A program made the position numbers and the translations under genes. A stretch of DNA of 64,000 bases from the NCBI GenBank assembly GCA_013286785.1, contig JABDFC010000006.1, positions 1-64,000 on the forward strand. The letters run 5' to 3'. The notes under the pieces were generated by a model, which was given only the letters and a program-made list of their open reading frames with translations, was not told the origin of the DNA and did no database searches. Origin of the DNA: Gammaproteobacteria bacterium. Its GTDB lineage: Bacteria; Pseudomonadota; Gammaproteobacteria; UBA6186; Azoamicaceae. Positions 1-7,972 of this stretch are shown here, in pieces. Numbering within the stretch: position 1 is the stretch's first letter; each line of letters starts with the position of its first letter.

Positions 1-138
1 GTTGTGTACGAAGCGATGGCAGATTCTAAAGAATTTGGTTTAAATGCACTCTGGGTTCGTCCTCTAGAGATGTTTTTAGACAAGGTTAGCCACGAGGGCC
101 GAGAAATCCCGCGTTTTGAGCGGGTGAGTCAGAGTTAA
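1..138 (+). CDS. DUF1653 family protein, C-terminal end (partial)
   Basis: Frame 1 is open from the window edge to a TAA at 136-138 and encodes 45 residues. The segments WVRPLEMFLD and IPRFERV match the conserved C-terminal half of the small DUF1653 family, whose function is unknown. The 5' part lies outside the window. The upstream segment VVYEAMADSKEFGL also fits the family pattern, with a slightly longer loop before WVRPL. Assignment is by recalled family motif only. Confidence 0.7.
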   Translation, partial: VVYEAMADSKEFGLNALWVRPLEMFLDKVSHEGREIPRFERVSQS

Positions 139-170
139 TTTTTCTGATAAGTGTTGTGTATTTAAGAAAA

Positions 171-717
171 ATGAAGGACATTAGCAAGCTAAGAATTGAG
201 ACTAAAAGACTGTATTTAAGGCCCGTCGAAGCGGATGACTTTCAAGATCTCTGTCGCTTAGACAGAGATCCCGAGGTACGAAGTTTTTTTCCTGAAGGCG
301 CCTTAACAGTCGAACAAGTTCAACGTGAATTGACACGGTTTATTCAAGAATGGCAGACGATTGGTTTTGGTATGTTTGTTGCCATCGAAAAAAAATTCTG
401 ATACTTGGATTGGTCGATGTGGCTACGCCCAATTAAAATCCGGAGAAGTAGAACTTGGATATTTATTGTTAAAAGAATATTGGGGGCAGGGATATGCCAC
501 AGAATGCGCCATGGCTTTATTAGAATGGGGTACTGATAATCTTCCCGTCGATCGGGTGACTGGATTTGCTCCCAGCCACCACTTTGCCTCTCTGCGCATC
601 CTGGAAAAGTGTGGGATGCAGTATGTTAAAACCGATTATTATCAAAACATTGAAAGCATTTTTTATCATTATTACTTTAAAAACCGCGGTAATGGCCAGG
701 TCCAAGAGGAGATTTAG
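171..717 (+). pseudogene. GNAT (RimJ/RimL-like) N-acetyltransferase, frameshifted
   Basis: Two overlapping frames together make one GNAT acetyltransferase, which transfers acetyl from acetyl-CoA to an amine. The first, from ATG 171 (a GTG at 156 is also possible), opens with LRIETKRLYLRPVEADDF, the usual RimJ/RimL start, and stops at 399-401. The second frame carries WIGRCGY, VELGYLLLKEYWGQGYATE (acetyl-CoA loop) and SLRILEKCGM, ending at 717. They join at a run of eight A around 387-394; removing one A restores a continuous reading through AIEKNSDTWIG. Either the gene is broken or the run is miscounted. The substrate is unknown. Confidence 0.75.
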
Positions 718-817
718 TTAGATAAATTCAGAAGACTTTGTTTCTTTTCTGCGGTTCTTTAGGTAAAATATCTTCCTTAATAATGTTTAGACACTCAATA
801 AGAGGAATATCCAGCAC

Positions 818-1072
818 ATGGTTGTAATTCGATTAACACGGGGCGGTGCTAAAAAACGTCCATTTTACCATATTGTTGCGACAGACAAGCGTAACCGGCG
901 CGATGGCGGCAATTATATTGAACGACTGGGGTATTTTAATCCCATTGCAAGCGGTCAAGAGTTGCGGTTGAACCTCAATCGAGAGCGCATAAACTATTGG
1001 GTTGGTGTGGGAGCAGAGCTTTCTCAACGCATGGTGGCACTCGTGGCAGAATGGGACAAAAAAGCATCTTAA
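818..1072 (+). CDS. rpsP: 30S ribosomal protein S16
   Basis: An 84-residue protein beginning [18 protein letters not shown] and containing [13 protein letters not shown], the S16 signature. S16 is a small-subunit assembly protein. It heads the classic rpsP-rimM-trmD-rplS operon that follows in the standard order. Its 3' end overlaps the rimM start by 22 nt, which suggests translational coupling. Length matches the family. Confidence 0.97.
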   Translation: MVVIRLTRGGAKKRPFYHIVATDKRNRRDGGNYIERLGYFNPIASGQELRLNLNRERINYWVGVGAELSQRMVALVAEWDKKAS

Positions 1073-1575
1073 GCAGTTCCATTGTTGTTGTTGGGCGAGT
1101 TGGCGCGCCTTATGGGATTAAAGGTTGGGCGCATATCCAGTCTTTTACGCGGCCACCTAATAATATTTTAAGTTTTAAAACTTGGTATCTTTTCTCTGCT
1201 GGGCAATGGCAGAGTGTTCCTCATGTTGAGGCACGAGTCCAAGGGAAGGGGATTGTCGCCTTATTGGCGGGGTGCCAGACACCCGAAGACAGTGCAGTTT
1301 TAGTGAATACAGAAATTGGCGTTCTGCGCATAGAATTTCCGGCGCTAGCCAACGATGAATATTATTGGACAGATCTCATTGGGTTGACGGTTGTAACAGA
1401 GCAAGGCGTCACTTTAGGAAAGATAGATAGCTTATTTGAGACGGGTTCGAACGATGTACTGATCGTTAAAGGAGAGACAAAAGAGTACTTAATTCCCTAC
1501 CTTCCAGGCGAATATGTGTTAGAGATCGATTTGGTGCAAGGTGTTATGCAGGTTTCTTGGGATCCGGAGTTTTAA
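1051..1575 (+). CDS. rimM: ribosome maturation factor RimM
   Basis: 174 residues from ATG 1051, inside the end of rpsP. RimM binds S19 and helps mature the 16S rRNA 3' domain. The N-terminal barrel begins [20 protein letters not shown], the family hallmark. The PRC-barrel half shows [30 protein letters not shown] and [16 protein letters not shown] longer in-frame start at 997 would overlap rpsP further and add unrelated residues, so the internal ATG is preferred. It is followed after 6 nt by trmD. Confidence 0.95.
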   Translation: MGQKSILSSSIVVVGRVGAPYGIKGWAHIQSFTRPPNNILSFKTWYLFSAGQWQSVPHVEARVQGKGIVALLAGCQTPEDSAVLVNTEIGVLRIEFPALANDEYYWTDLIGLTVVTEQGVTLGKIDSLFETGSNDVLIVKGETKEYLIPYLPGEYVLEIDLVQGVMQVSWDPEF

Positions 1576-1581
1576 GTATTC

Positions 1582-2329
1582 ATGTGGTGTGGTATTGTCA
1601 CCTTATTTCCGGAAATGTTTCGAGCGATAACCGATTGCGGGATGACTCGAAAGGCGATTGAGCAGGGATTGTTACAACTTCAGTGTTGGAATCCGAGGGA
1701 TTTTACGCTCGATCGGCACCAGACCGTGGATGATCGACCCTATGGGGGGGGGACCTGGAATGGTCATGCAAGTTTCCCCGCTCCAATCGGCGATCCGGGC
1801 AGCCAGGGCCGCGGCAGGAGGGCTCGTTAAAACGGTGTATTTGTCTCCGCAAGGGCAGAGGCTAGATCAAACGGACATTTGTGAAATTGCGAAAACCGAA
1901 GAGCGGCTTTTGCTGGTGACGGGACGGTACGAAGGGATTGACGAGCGATTGATAGCTCTGGAAATCGATGAAGAATGGTCCATCGGTGACTATGTTTTGA
2001 GTGGGGGTGAATTGGCGGCAATGGTGGTGATTGATGCCGTGACGCGTTGGATCCCCGGTGTATTAGGGCATGAAGATTCAGCGGCACTGGATTCTTTTGC
2101 GGCAGGACTGTTAGATTGTCCGCACTATACTCGGCCAGAGGAGTTCGCCGGGTTAAAGGTTCCGGCAGTATTATTAGGGGGTGATCATGCTGCGATTGCG
2201 CGATGGCGCTTAAAGCAGCAGTTGGGTCGCACATGGTTAAGGCGAAGAGATTTATTAGAAAAATTTAACCTAGACGTCGACAGTCAGGTTTTATTGCAAG
2301 AGTTTATTCGAGAGAATGGCGAGGAGTAG
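1582..2329 (+). CDS. trmD: tRNA (guanine-37-N1)-methyltransferase, with an apparent +1 frameshift
   Basis: TrmD methylates G37 of tRNAs with SAM and prevents +1 slippage during translation. The first frame from 1582 begins [17 protein letters not shown] and reaches DDRPYGGG; the rest continues in the next frame with [62 protein letters not shown] and [12 protein letters not shown], ending at 2329. The break is a run of nine G at 1744-1752; eight G restores the canonical PYGGGPGM. Since trmD is normally essential, a miscounted homopolymer or slippage is likelier than real loss. It sits in its normal operon place, 3 nt before rplS. Confidence 0.93.
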
Positions 2330-2332
2330 GAC

Positions 2333-2719
2333 ATGAGTAAAATTATTCACCAAATTGAACAAGAACAAATGAAGCAAGATTTGCCGGCTTTTAGAGCGGG
2401 TGACACTGTAGTGGTTCAAGTTGAAGTTAAAGAAGGGAACCGTACCCGTGTTCAAGCGTTTGAAGGCGTTGTGATTGCTAAGCGTAATCGAGGTTTAAAT
2501 TCATCATTTACGGTGCGTAAAATTTCTCATGGCGAAGGGGTAGAACGAGTTTTCCAAGCACACAGTCCTGCAGTGAAGGGCATTGAAGTGAAACGTCGAG
2601 GACATGTGCGTAAAGCCAAGCTTTATTATTTACGCGGATTGACGGGTAAAGGGGCACGGATCAAAGAGCGTTTGCAACAAAAATCACTGGAACAAGGCAG
2701 TCCTGATAACGAGTCATAG
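2333..2719 (+). CDS. rplS: 50S ribosomal protein L19
   Basis: 128 residues, with [35 protein letters not shown] and [17 protein letters not shown], all typical of L19, which sits at the 30S-50S interface. The C-terminus is slightly longer than the roughly 115-residue E. coli protein. It is the last gene of the rpsP operon; the next gene, xerD, starts 78 nt later. Confidence 0.97.
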   Translation: MSKIIHQIEQEQMKQDLPAFRAGDTVVVQVEVKEGNRTRVQAFEGVVIAKRNRGLNSSFTVRKISHGEGVERVFQAHSPAVKGIEVKRRGHVRKAKLYYLRGLTGKGARIKERLQQKSLEQGSPDNES

Positions 2720-2797
2720 TTCATTTTTTATGGTTGAGATCTCTGTGGAATTCCATCGCAAGGAGGCGGCTTAAGGAATTGCAATAAGGATAAATCG

Positions 2798-3685
2798 ATG
2801 GATACGGTGATTAACAACTTTATCGATTCCTTATGGTTAGAACAGGGTTTGAGTCGAAATACTCTGAGTGCTTATCGAACGGATCTCAAACAGTTCAATC
2901 AGTGGGCCACACAAAATGAAAAATCAGTCTTCACACTCCAGCCGAACGATATTGTAGATTATTTAACCCATCGGTCTGGGCTCGGTTCTCATCCGAGAAC
3001 GAATGCTCGGATACTATCGTGTCTTAGAACTTTCTATCGCTATCTCAGCCGAGAAAAATTGTGTGAAAATAATCCCACTTTGAACCTTGCCAGCCCTAGA
3101 TTAGGACGATCGATTCCTAAGGATCTTTCTGAAGCGGAGGTTTCTGCTTTATTAAATGCTCCGAATATTCAGGAATCAGGGGGATTAAGAGATAAAGCCT
3201 TGTTAGAGGTGTTGTATGCCTGTGGTCTTCGCGTGAGCGAATTGGTTGGATTGCAGTTGGAACAAATCAATCTAAGACAAGGTGTGCTCCGAGTGTTTGG
3301 TAAAGGGGAGCGGGAACGGGTGATCCCCTTTGGAGATGAGGCGGCAGACTGGTTGCAACGATATCTGGCCCTCGCGCGCCCAGCCTTGGCGAAAAAGCAA
3401 GTGGTGAGTGAAGCCGTGTTTTTAACAAACCGAGGAGCCGCCATGACTCGCCAAGGGTTTTGGCATCGAGTGAGATATTATGCAAAGCAACTTGGGATTA
3501 CCAAGGCGCTTTCTCCTCACACTTTGAGGCATGCATTTGCGACTCATTTGGTGAATCACGGGGCTGATCTTCGCGTGGTACAAATGTTATTGGGTCATGC
3601 TAGCATTTCAACGACTCAAATTTATACCCATGTGGCCAATGCTCGGCTGAAAGCGGTTCACGCCAAGCATCATCCTCGAGGTTAA
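2798..3685 (+). CDS. xerD: site-specific tyrosine recombinase XerD
   Basis: 295 residues. XerD works with XerC at dif to resolve chromosome dimers at the FtsK-controlled septum. The SAM-like N-terminal domain (about 1-100) ends in NLASPRLGRSIPKDLS, a XerD rather than XerC wording. Catalytic residues are visible as R145 (GLRVSELVGL), H241 and R244 (HTLRHAFATHL), H267 (LGHASISTTQIYTHV) and nucleophile Y276. The downstream dsbC gene matches the xerD-dsbC order known from enterobacteria and Legionella. Confidence 0.95.
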   Translation: MDTVINNFIDSLWLEQGLSRNTLSAYRTDLKQFNQWATQNEKSVFTLQPNDIVDYLTHRSGLGSHPRTNARILSCLRTFYRYLSREKLCENNPTLNLASPRLGRSIPKDLSEAEVSALLNAPNIQESGGLRDKALLEVLYACGLRVSELVGLQLEQINLRQGVLRVFGKGERERVIPFGDEAADWLQRYLALARPALAKKQVVSEAVFLTNRGAAMTRQGFWHRVRYYAKQLGITKALSPHTLRHAFATHLVNHGADLRVVQMLLGHASISTTQIYTHVANARLKAVHAKHHPRG

Positions 3686-3763
3686 TCATAAATGGGTTAT
3701 ACTAAGACTGGGAGTTCTTGTCGCAAGAGCTTGGTGGGGTTGCTTAATAAAGGAAAAGGATTT

Positions 3764-4507
3764 ATGAAGCGTTATAGTATTGTTTTTTTGTTATTTTTGG
3801 TATTTGGTCAATGCGCAGCTCATTCGGGCGAAAATGCCGTTTCCGCTAAGATTAAGGATGGCGTGCAAACAGCTTATCCAGAACTCAAGATCGATTCAGT
3901 CGAAAAAAGTCCGGTACATGGCTTATATCAATTAACGGCTGGCCCCCTTGTTTTGTATGCCAGTAACGATGGTCGGTACTTGATCAATGGGGATGTCTTC
4001 GATTTGGCGCTCAAAGACAAAGACAACCGGAATGTGACGGAAGAAATACGCCGTAAGAATCGTTTGGAATTGTTAAAGCCTATCCATCCGGACTCTATGG
4101 TGATTTATGCGCCTAAAGAAATCAAAGGGGTTGTGACCATCTTTACGGATCCAGATTGTGGTTATTGCCGAAAATTGCACAGCGAAGTTTCTAAGTTGGT
4201 AGACTTAGGTATAGAGGTACGCTATATGGCGTTTCCAAGACAAGGGATTGGATCTCCGACGTATGACAAAATGGTTTCTATCTGGTGTTCTAAGGACCGT
4301 GCGGATGCCATGTCTAAGGCTATGCAAGGCGAAGAAATTGAAACACAGGTTTGTTCAAACAATGTGGGTGAGCAATTTGTTTTGGGCGAAAAGTTGGGAT
4401 TGAATGGTACACCAGCGCTTCTTTTTCCTGATGGTGCTTTAGTGGGTGGGTATCTGCCTGCGACAAAGCTTGCGGAGGAAGCCATAAAACATAGCCTTAA
4501 GAAATAA
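3764..4507 (+). CDS. dsbC: thiol:disulfide interchange protein DsbC
   Basis: Periplasmic disulfide isomerase. The start is placed at ATG 3764 because AGGAAAAGGA precedes it and the product then begins with a signal peptide (MKRYSIVFLLFLVFGQCAAHS). The N-terminal dimerisation domain is followed by the thioredoxin fold with the active site DCGYC, the cis-proline loop GTPALLF, and a second cysteine in TQVCSNN. 247 residues is close to the family size. A longer reading frame from 3692 lacks a sensible N-terminus. Confidence 0.94.
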   Translation: MKRYSIVFLLFLVFGQCAAHSGENAVSAKIKDGVQTAYPELKIDSVEKSPVHGLYQLTAGPLVLYASNDGRYLINGDVFDLALKDKDNRNVTEEIRRKNRLELLKPIHPDSMVIYAPKEIKGVVTIFTDPDCGYCRKLHSEVSKLVDLGIEVRYMAFPRQGIGSPTYDKMVSIWCSKDRADAMSKAMQGEEIETQVCSNNVGEQFVLGEKLGLNGTPALLFPDGALVGGYLPATKLAEEAIKHSLKK

Positions 4508-4522
4508 CACAGGAGTTCGCCG

Positions 4523-5479
4523 ATGCGAATCATGGTTGCAGACCAAGACGGTGAGTCCCGCCACGGGATTGTGGAATTGCTGCAAAAATGGGGTCATGCC
4601 GTTCAGGAAGTGTTGACAGTGCGAGAAGCAGTAGAGCTTTGCCGAAAAAAATGCCCTGATTTAGTGTTGGTTGATTTTAATTTATCAGGGCAAGTAGGTG
4701 TAGAATTGGTCTTGCAAATTCGTCAAACGGGCGGACATGCTCTTTGGGTCCCTTTAATTGTGATGGCGCAATCCATTTCAAATGAAGAAACTTTGCAGTG
4801 TGTAGAAGCCGGCGCAGACGACGTCTTGGTAAAACCCATCAGTGAAACACAATTAAAAACCAAAGTGTTATCAGCAGCCAGGCATTTTAATTTGAAAGAG
4901 GAAGTCTTTAAAGTCGCGCACGAATTAGTGGTCGTAAATCGCACTTTACAAAACGTGGTGACACAAGATGTTCTAACGGGTATTAGTAACTCCAATAGTT
5001 TTGATGAGACATTAGAGCGTGAATGGTTTTCTGCAAAAAAACGCAATGCGCCTATTTCTTTATTGCTGTTTAATTTGGACTTTTTTCAACCTTATAATCA
5101 AACTTATGGTGCGGAATTAGGCGATCAAGCGATTAAAAAAGTGGCCGAAGCCTTAAAAATGGCTTTGCCTCCCAACAGTGGTTTTCTGGCTAGAACCATA
5201 GGTGATACGTTTGCCGTGTTGTTACCCGATACACCACGGGAAGAGGCGTTTAAGATGGGTGAACAATTAAACAAAGCCATTGATAATCTGAAAATCCCGC
5301 ATCGAACTTCGGGTTGCAGCGATCATATTACGGCGAGTTTTGGGGTTGCGACGGTCGACGCCGATCATTTCACAAAACCTTGGGATCTCAAAGACAGTGC
5401 AGATTTTGGCCTTTATCAAGCCAAGCACTATGGTCGCAATCGAGGGTTTGTTGTGCCGGCAACAGAAGTTATTCGATAA
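4523..5479 (+). CDS. response regulator receiver protein with degenerate GGDEF domain
   Basis: 318 residues in two parts. Residues 1-120 form a CheY-like receiver: acidic residues near the start (VADQDG), phosphoacceptor D51 in LVLVDFNLSG, and K in VLVKPISETQ. Residues about 150-310 form a GGDEF-like domain with TQDVLTGISNSNSF, LLFNLDFFQPYNQTYG and a C-terminal FGLYQAKHYGRN. The catalytic signature is IGDTF instead of GGDEF, so cyclic-di-GMP synthesis is unlikely. It probably binds nucleotide or a partner. It lies 15 nt after dsbC. Its input kinase is not visible. Confidence 0.88.
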   Translation: MRIMVADQDGESRHGIVELLQKWGHAVQEVLTVREAVELCRKKCPDLVLVDFNLSGQVGVELVLQIRQTGGHALWVPLIVMAQSISNEETLQCVEAGADDVLVKPISETQLKTKVLSAARHFNLKEEVFKVAHELVVVNRTLQNVVTQDVLTGISNSNSFDETLEREWFSAKKRNAPISLLLFNLDFFQPYNQTYGAELGDQAIKKVAEALKMALPPNSGFLARTIGDTFAVLLPDTPREEAFKMGEQLNKAIDNLKIPHRTSGCSDHITASFGVATVDADHFTKPWDLKDSADFGLYQAKHYGRNRGFVVPATEVIR

Positions 5480-5513
5480 ATAAAATAATCAGTCAATAAC
5501 ATAAGGCCCCCAA

Positions 5514-5616
5514 GCAGCAGCAACCCCCTTTGTTTTTTCGGGAACGGACATCCTGTCCTTGACGCTGCTTACCGTCCCTGGTCGCGACATCCCTCACAAA
5601 CAAAGAAGGTTGCTGC
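5514..5616. repeat. long inverted repeat downstream of the L,D-transpeptidase gene
   Basis: The segments 5517-5535 and 5598-5616 are inverted copies of about 19 nt with two mismatches, separated by about 62 nt that include a smaller GGACA/TGTCC hairpin. On the minus strand both mismatches become G-U pairs, so a minus-strand transcript would fold into an uninterrupted stem. That strand is the 3' side of the neighbouring L,D-transpeptidase gene, so it may be a 3'-UTR structure. No U-run follows, so a simple terminator is not shown. Confidence 0.6.
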
Positions 5617-5656
5617 CTTTCTAGGCTTCAGCCTAAAAAGACATCTTGCAGTGATG

Positions 5657-6289
5657 TTAGTTGATCCAAACGAGTGTACCGGTTGGCACCGAATTGAATA
5701 AATGCACGACGTCTTTGGCACTCATGTGCACGCAGCCTTTGGTGCTGGGATTCCCGAGCTTCCATTCCATGGTTGTACCATGGATATAAATTGCCCTTTC
5801 TTCACTGTCCACCAATCTGCCCCAGCTGTCTCGTCCTTTGTTGAGGCCGGGCTGCAGTCCTTCTAGGCGTAGGATCCGGGTCGTGATGAAGTCTTTTCGG
5901 TGTTGATCTCGGGGGAGTGGTTTCCAGGCTGCCCCCACATATTCGCGGCGATGAAAAATGCCCTGATGGGGGACACCTTCACCAATTTTTTCATTGACGC
6001 GGTGCAGGCCCAAGGGGGTTTTGTAGGTGTTGACCCTTTGGCCTAGGCCATACTTACTGGTCGATATTTTGTAAACTTTCTGAATATTATCATCGTGTAC
6101 GATGGTTAAAGTCTGATCTTTGGTGTCAACCACGATGATTTTAGGGGTTGGTTCTACCCCCAGGGATGCGACGTGTTGCTTAATGTATTGGAGGGGGACA
6201 TAAGGCACTGCGGTAGTCGTGGCACACCCTGAAGTGACTAATAGGGTTAAAGCAGTCATTAGGGTTTTGCGCTTAAATAAGGCCTTCAT
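5657..6289 (-). CDS. L,D-transpeptidase (YkuD) lipoprotein
   Basis: 210 residues. The start is ATG at 6289 because AAGGAGGAGG lies just upstream; an in-frame ATG at 6310 would put that ribosome site inside the gene. A lipobox LLVTSGC ends the signal peptide. The YkuD catalytic region reads IYIHGTTMEWKLGNP followed by STKGCVHMS, with the nucleophile cysteine and nearby His. Such enzymes cross-link peptidoglycan or attach lipoproteins to it, in the periplasm. It is a single gene convergent with the GGDEF gene. Confidence 0.88.
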   Translation of the reverse strand: MKALFKRKTLMTALTLLVTSGCATTTAVPYVPLQYIKQHVASLGVEPTPKIIVVDTKDQTLTIVHDDNIQKVYKISTSKYGLGQRVNTYKTPLGLHRVNEKIGEGVPHQGIFHRREYVGAAWKPLPRDQHRKDFITTRILRLEGLQPGLNKGRDSWGRLVDSEERAIYIHGTTMEWKLGNPSTKGCVHMSAKDVVHLFNSVPTGTLVWIN

Positions 6290-6413
6290 TTCTTGCCTCC
6301 TCCTTTTCATTTTATCATTATTTCCACCGGGTGCTGGTGTTAGGGGTCCTATAGTAAACAGGAGGGAATGATATGGTCAACTGGTAAAGGTTGCCAAACA
6401 CTGGCGTAATTCC

Positions 6414-6582
6414 CGGTGCCAGACACCGAGTTTTCTCATAAAATATCTGGAATTTGACTAGTCCTGCGCTGATCTCGTCGTCCCCACGAAAGCGGGGATC
6501 CAAAAAAGCCTTTAAAAAACCTGGGTTCGCGTTTTCGCGGGGAGGACGGAACTCCTGACGGTGCCTGGCACCGAGTTTTTCT
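6414..6582. repeat. composite palindromic repeat cluster (REP-like) upstream of rpsF
   Basis: Between the L,D-transpeptidase gene and rpsF there are two near-identical palindromes, 6414-6428 (CGGTGCCAGACACCG) and 6559-6573 (CGGTGCCTGGCACCG), each followed by AGTTTT(T)CTC. They flank an element at about 6476-6550 with CCCCACGAAAGCGGGGATCC on one side and a GTTTTCGCGGGGAGGACG arm on the other. A diverged copy of the inner element lies at 24057-24143. This looks like a dispersed REP-type palindrome family. Confidence 0.65.
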
Positions 6583-6590
6583 CGATGTTG

Positions 6591-6620
6591 TTGCTTTTTT
6601 GACCGGAAAGTCTATATAAT
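6591..6620 (+). promoter_or_regulatory. sigma-70-type promoter for rpsF operon
   Basis: TTGCTT at 6591-6596 and a perfect TATAAT at 6615-6620 are separated by 18 nt. They lie about 100 nt upstream of rpsF and point toward it, with no other gene between. Inferred from consensus only. Confidence 0.55.
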
Positions 6621-6717
6621 AACCCTCTTTTTACCGGTTAATTGCTGGTTAAAATAACGAGAACCTCCTTGCTTCATCTTTTGGTAGAGAAGCTAACTTA
6701 ATCCATAAGGGGTAATA

Positions 6718-7143
6718 ATGCGACATTACGAAATTGTATTTCTGGTGCACCCAGATCAAAGCGAACAAGTTCCAGCGATGGTAGAGCGATACCGTTCGGC
6801 TATCGAAGGGAAAGAGGGCATAGTCCATCGCTTAGAAGATTGGGGGCGAAGACAATTAGCTTATCCTATCAATAAACTGCACAAGGCCCATTACATTTTA
6901 ATGAATGTAGAATGCGGTCAAGAAAGCCTGAATGAATTAGTGAATGCATTTCGTTTTAACGATGCAGTCATTCGTTATTTGGTGCTCAATCAAGATGAAG
7001 CGGTTGTTGAATCTTCTGCAGTCATGAAAGAAAAAGATGAACGTAAAGAAGGTGGCCCCAGGCACCGAGGACCACGTGATCGAGATTTTGATTTAGAAGA
7101 GGAAATCTTCGAGTCAGAAGAAGATCAGCAAATGGTTGGTTAA
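6718..7143 (+). CDS. rpsF: 30S ribosomal protein S6
   Basis: 141 residues starting [20 protein letters not shown] and containing [18 protein letters not shown], the S6 signature; S6 pairs with S18 on the platform of the small subunit. The acidic C-tail ([14 protein letters not shown]) resembles the glutamate-rich tail modified by RimK in E. coli. It leads the rpsF-rpsR-rplI cluster. Confidence 0.97.
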   Translation: MRHYEIVFLVHPDQSEQVPAMVERYRSAIEGKEGIVHRLEDWGRRQLAYPINKLHKAHYILMNVECGQESLNELVNAFRFNDAVIRYLVLNQDEAVVESSAVMKEKDERKEGGPRHRGPRDRDFDLEEEIFESEEDQQMVG

Positions 7144-7174
7144 AAGAACGTTCATATATCTATAGGAGAATATT

Positions 7175-7399
7175 ATGGCCCGTCAATTTCGTCGTAGAAA
7201 ATATTGTCGTTTTACTGCTGCAAAGGTAAAACAAATTGATTATAAAGATTTAGCGACTTTAAGAAGTTTTATTACGGAAAGTGGTAAAATTGTTCCCAGT
7301 CGTACGACAGGAACCAAAGCAAAATATCAAAGACAATTGGCCAAAGCCATTAAATTGGCCCGATATCTGGCACTCTTGCCCTATTGCGATCAACACTAA
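7175..7399 (+). CDS. rpsR: 30S ribosomal protein S18
   Basis: 74 residues with [28 protein letters not shown] and [29 protein letters not shown], essentially the canonical S18 sequence. It has a clear ribosome site (AGGAG) and follows rpsF by 31 nt. Confidence 0.97.
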   Translation: MARQFRRRKYCRFTAAKVKQIDYKDLATLRSFITESGKIVPSRTTGTKAKYQRQLAKAIKLARYLALLPYCDQH

Positions 7400-7421
7400 T
7401 CTTCAAATGAGGGAATAAACC

Positions 7422-7871
7422 GTGGAAGTAATATTATTAGATAATGTTTCTAAATTGGGAGAACTGGGGGCAAAAGTTCGAGTGAAACCTGGTTTTGGTC
7501 GCAATTACTTAATTCCACAAGGCAAGGCGTTACCAGCAACCAAGAAAAATCTAGAAGTATTTGAGGTGCGTCGTGCGGAATTAGAAAAAATTGCTCGTGA
7601 ACGATTAGAGAAAGCCAACGAACGAGTTCTTGTCTTAGAAGGCTTGAGCTTGACCATTACAGCGCATGCCGGCGAAGAAGGCCGCTTATTTGGTTCCGTG
7701 GGCCCACATGAAATCGTCCAAGCAGTAAAAAATTTAGGGCATGATATACTTAAAAGTGAAGTACGGCTCAAAGATGGCCCCATTCGCCAAGTCGGAGAAC
7801 ACGAAATCAGTCTATGTCTCTTGGGTGACGACGTAACCGCTAAAGTTCGGGTCGTCATCGTTGCGGGTTAA
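7422..7871 (+). CDS. rplI: 50S ribosomal protein L9
   Basis: 149 residues from a GTG start preceded by GAGGGA. The N-terminal RNA-binding domain reads MEVILLDNVSKLGELGAKV and GFGRNYLIPQGKA; a long connecting helix and a C-terminal domain with LFGSVGPHEI follow. It is third in the rpsF-rpsR-rplI cluster. Confidence 0.97.
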   Translation: MEVILLDNVSKLGELGAKVRVKPGFGRNYLIPQGKALPATKKNLEVFEVRRAELEKIARERLEKANERVLVLEGLSLTITAHAGEEGRLFGSVGPHEIVQAVKNLGHDILKSEVRLKDGPIRQVGEHEISLCLLGDDVTAKVRVVIVAG

Positions 7872-7972
7872 CCCTTGCTGGGAGTAAGTTCTGAGCCAGA
7901 CTATTCAGAGGGAAATTGGCAGTCGAGGTAACTGAAGCAAGGTGTGACAGTTTGGGGTAGCAGGGTGATCCA

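Noticed and set aside
5622-5635. TAGGC-TTCA-GCCTA hairpin as a terminator
   Set aside because: Perfect stem, but only 5 bp and no T run on the correct side in either direction.
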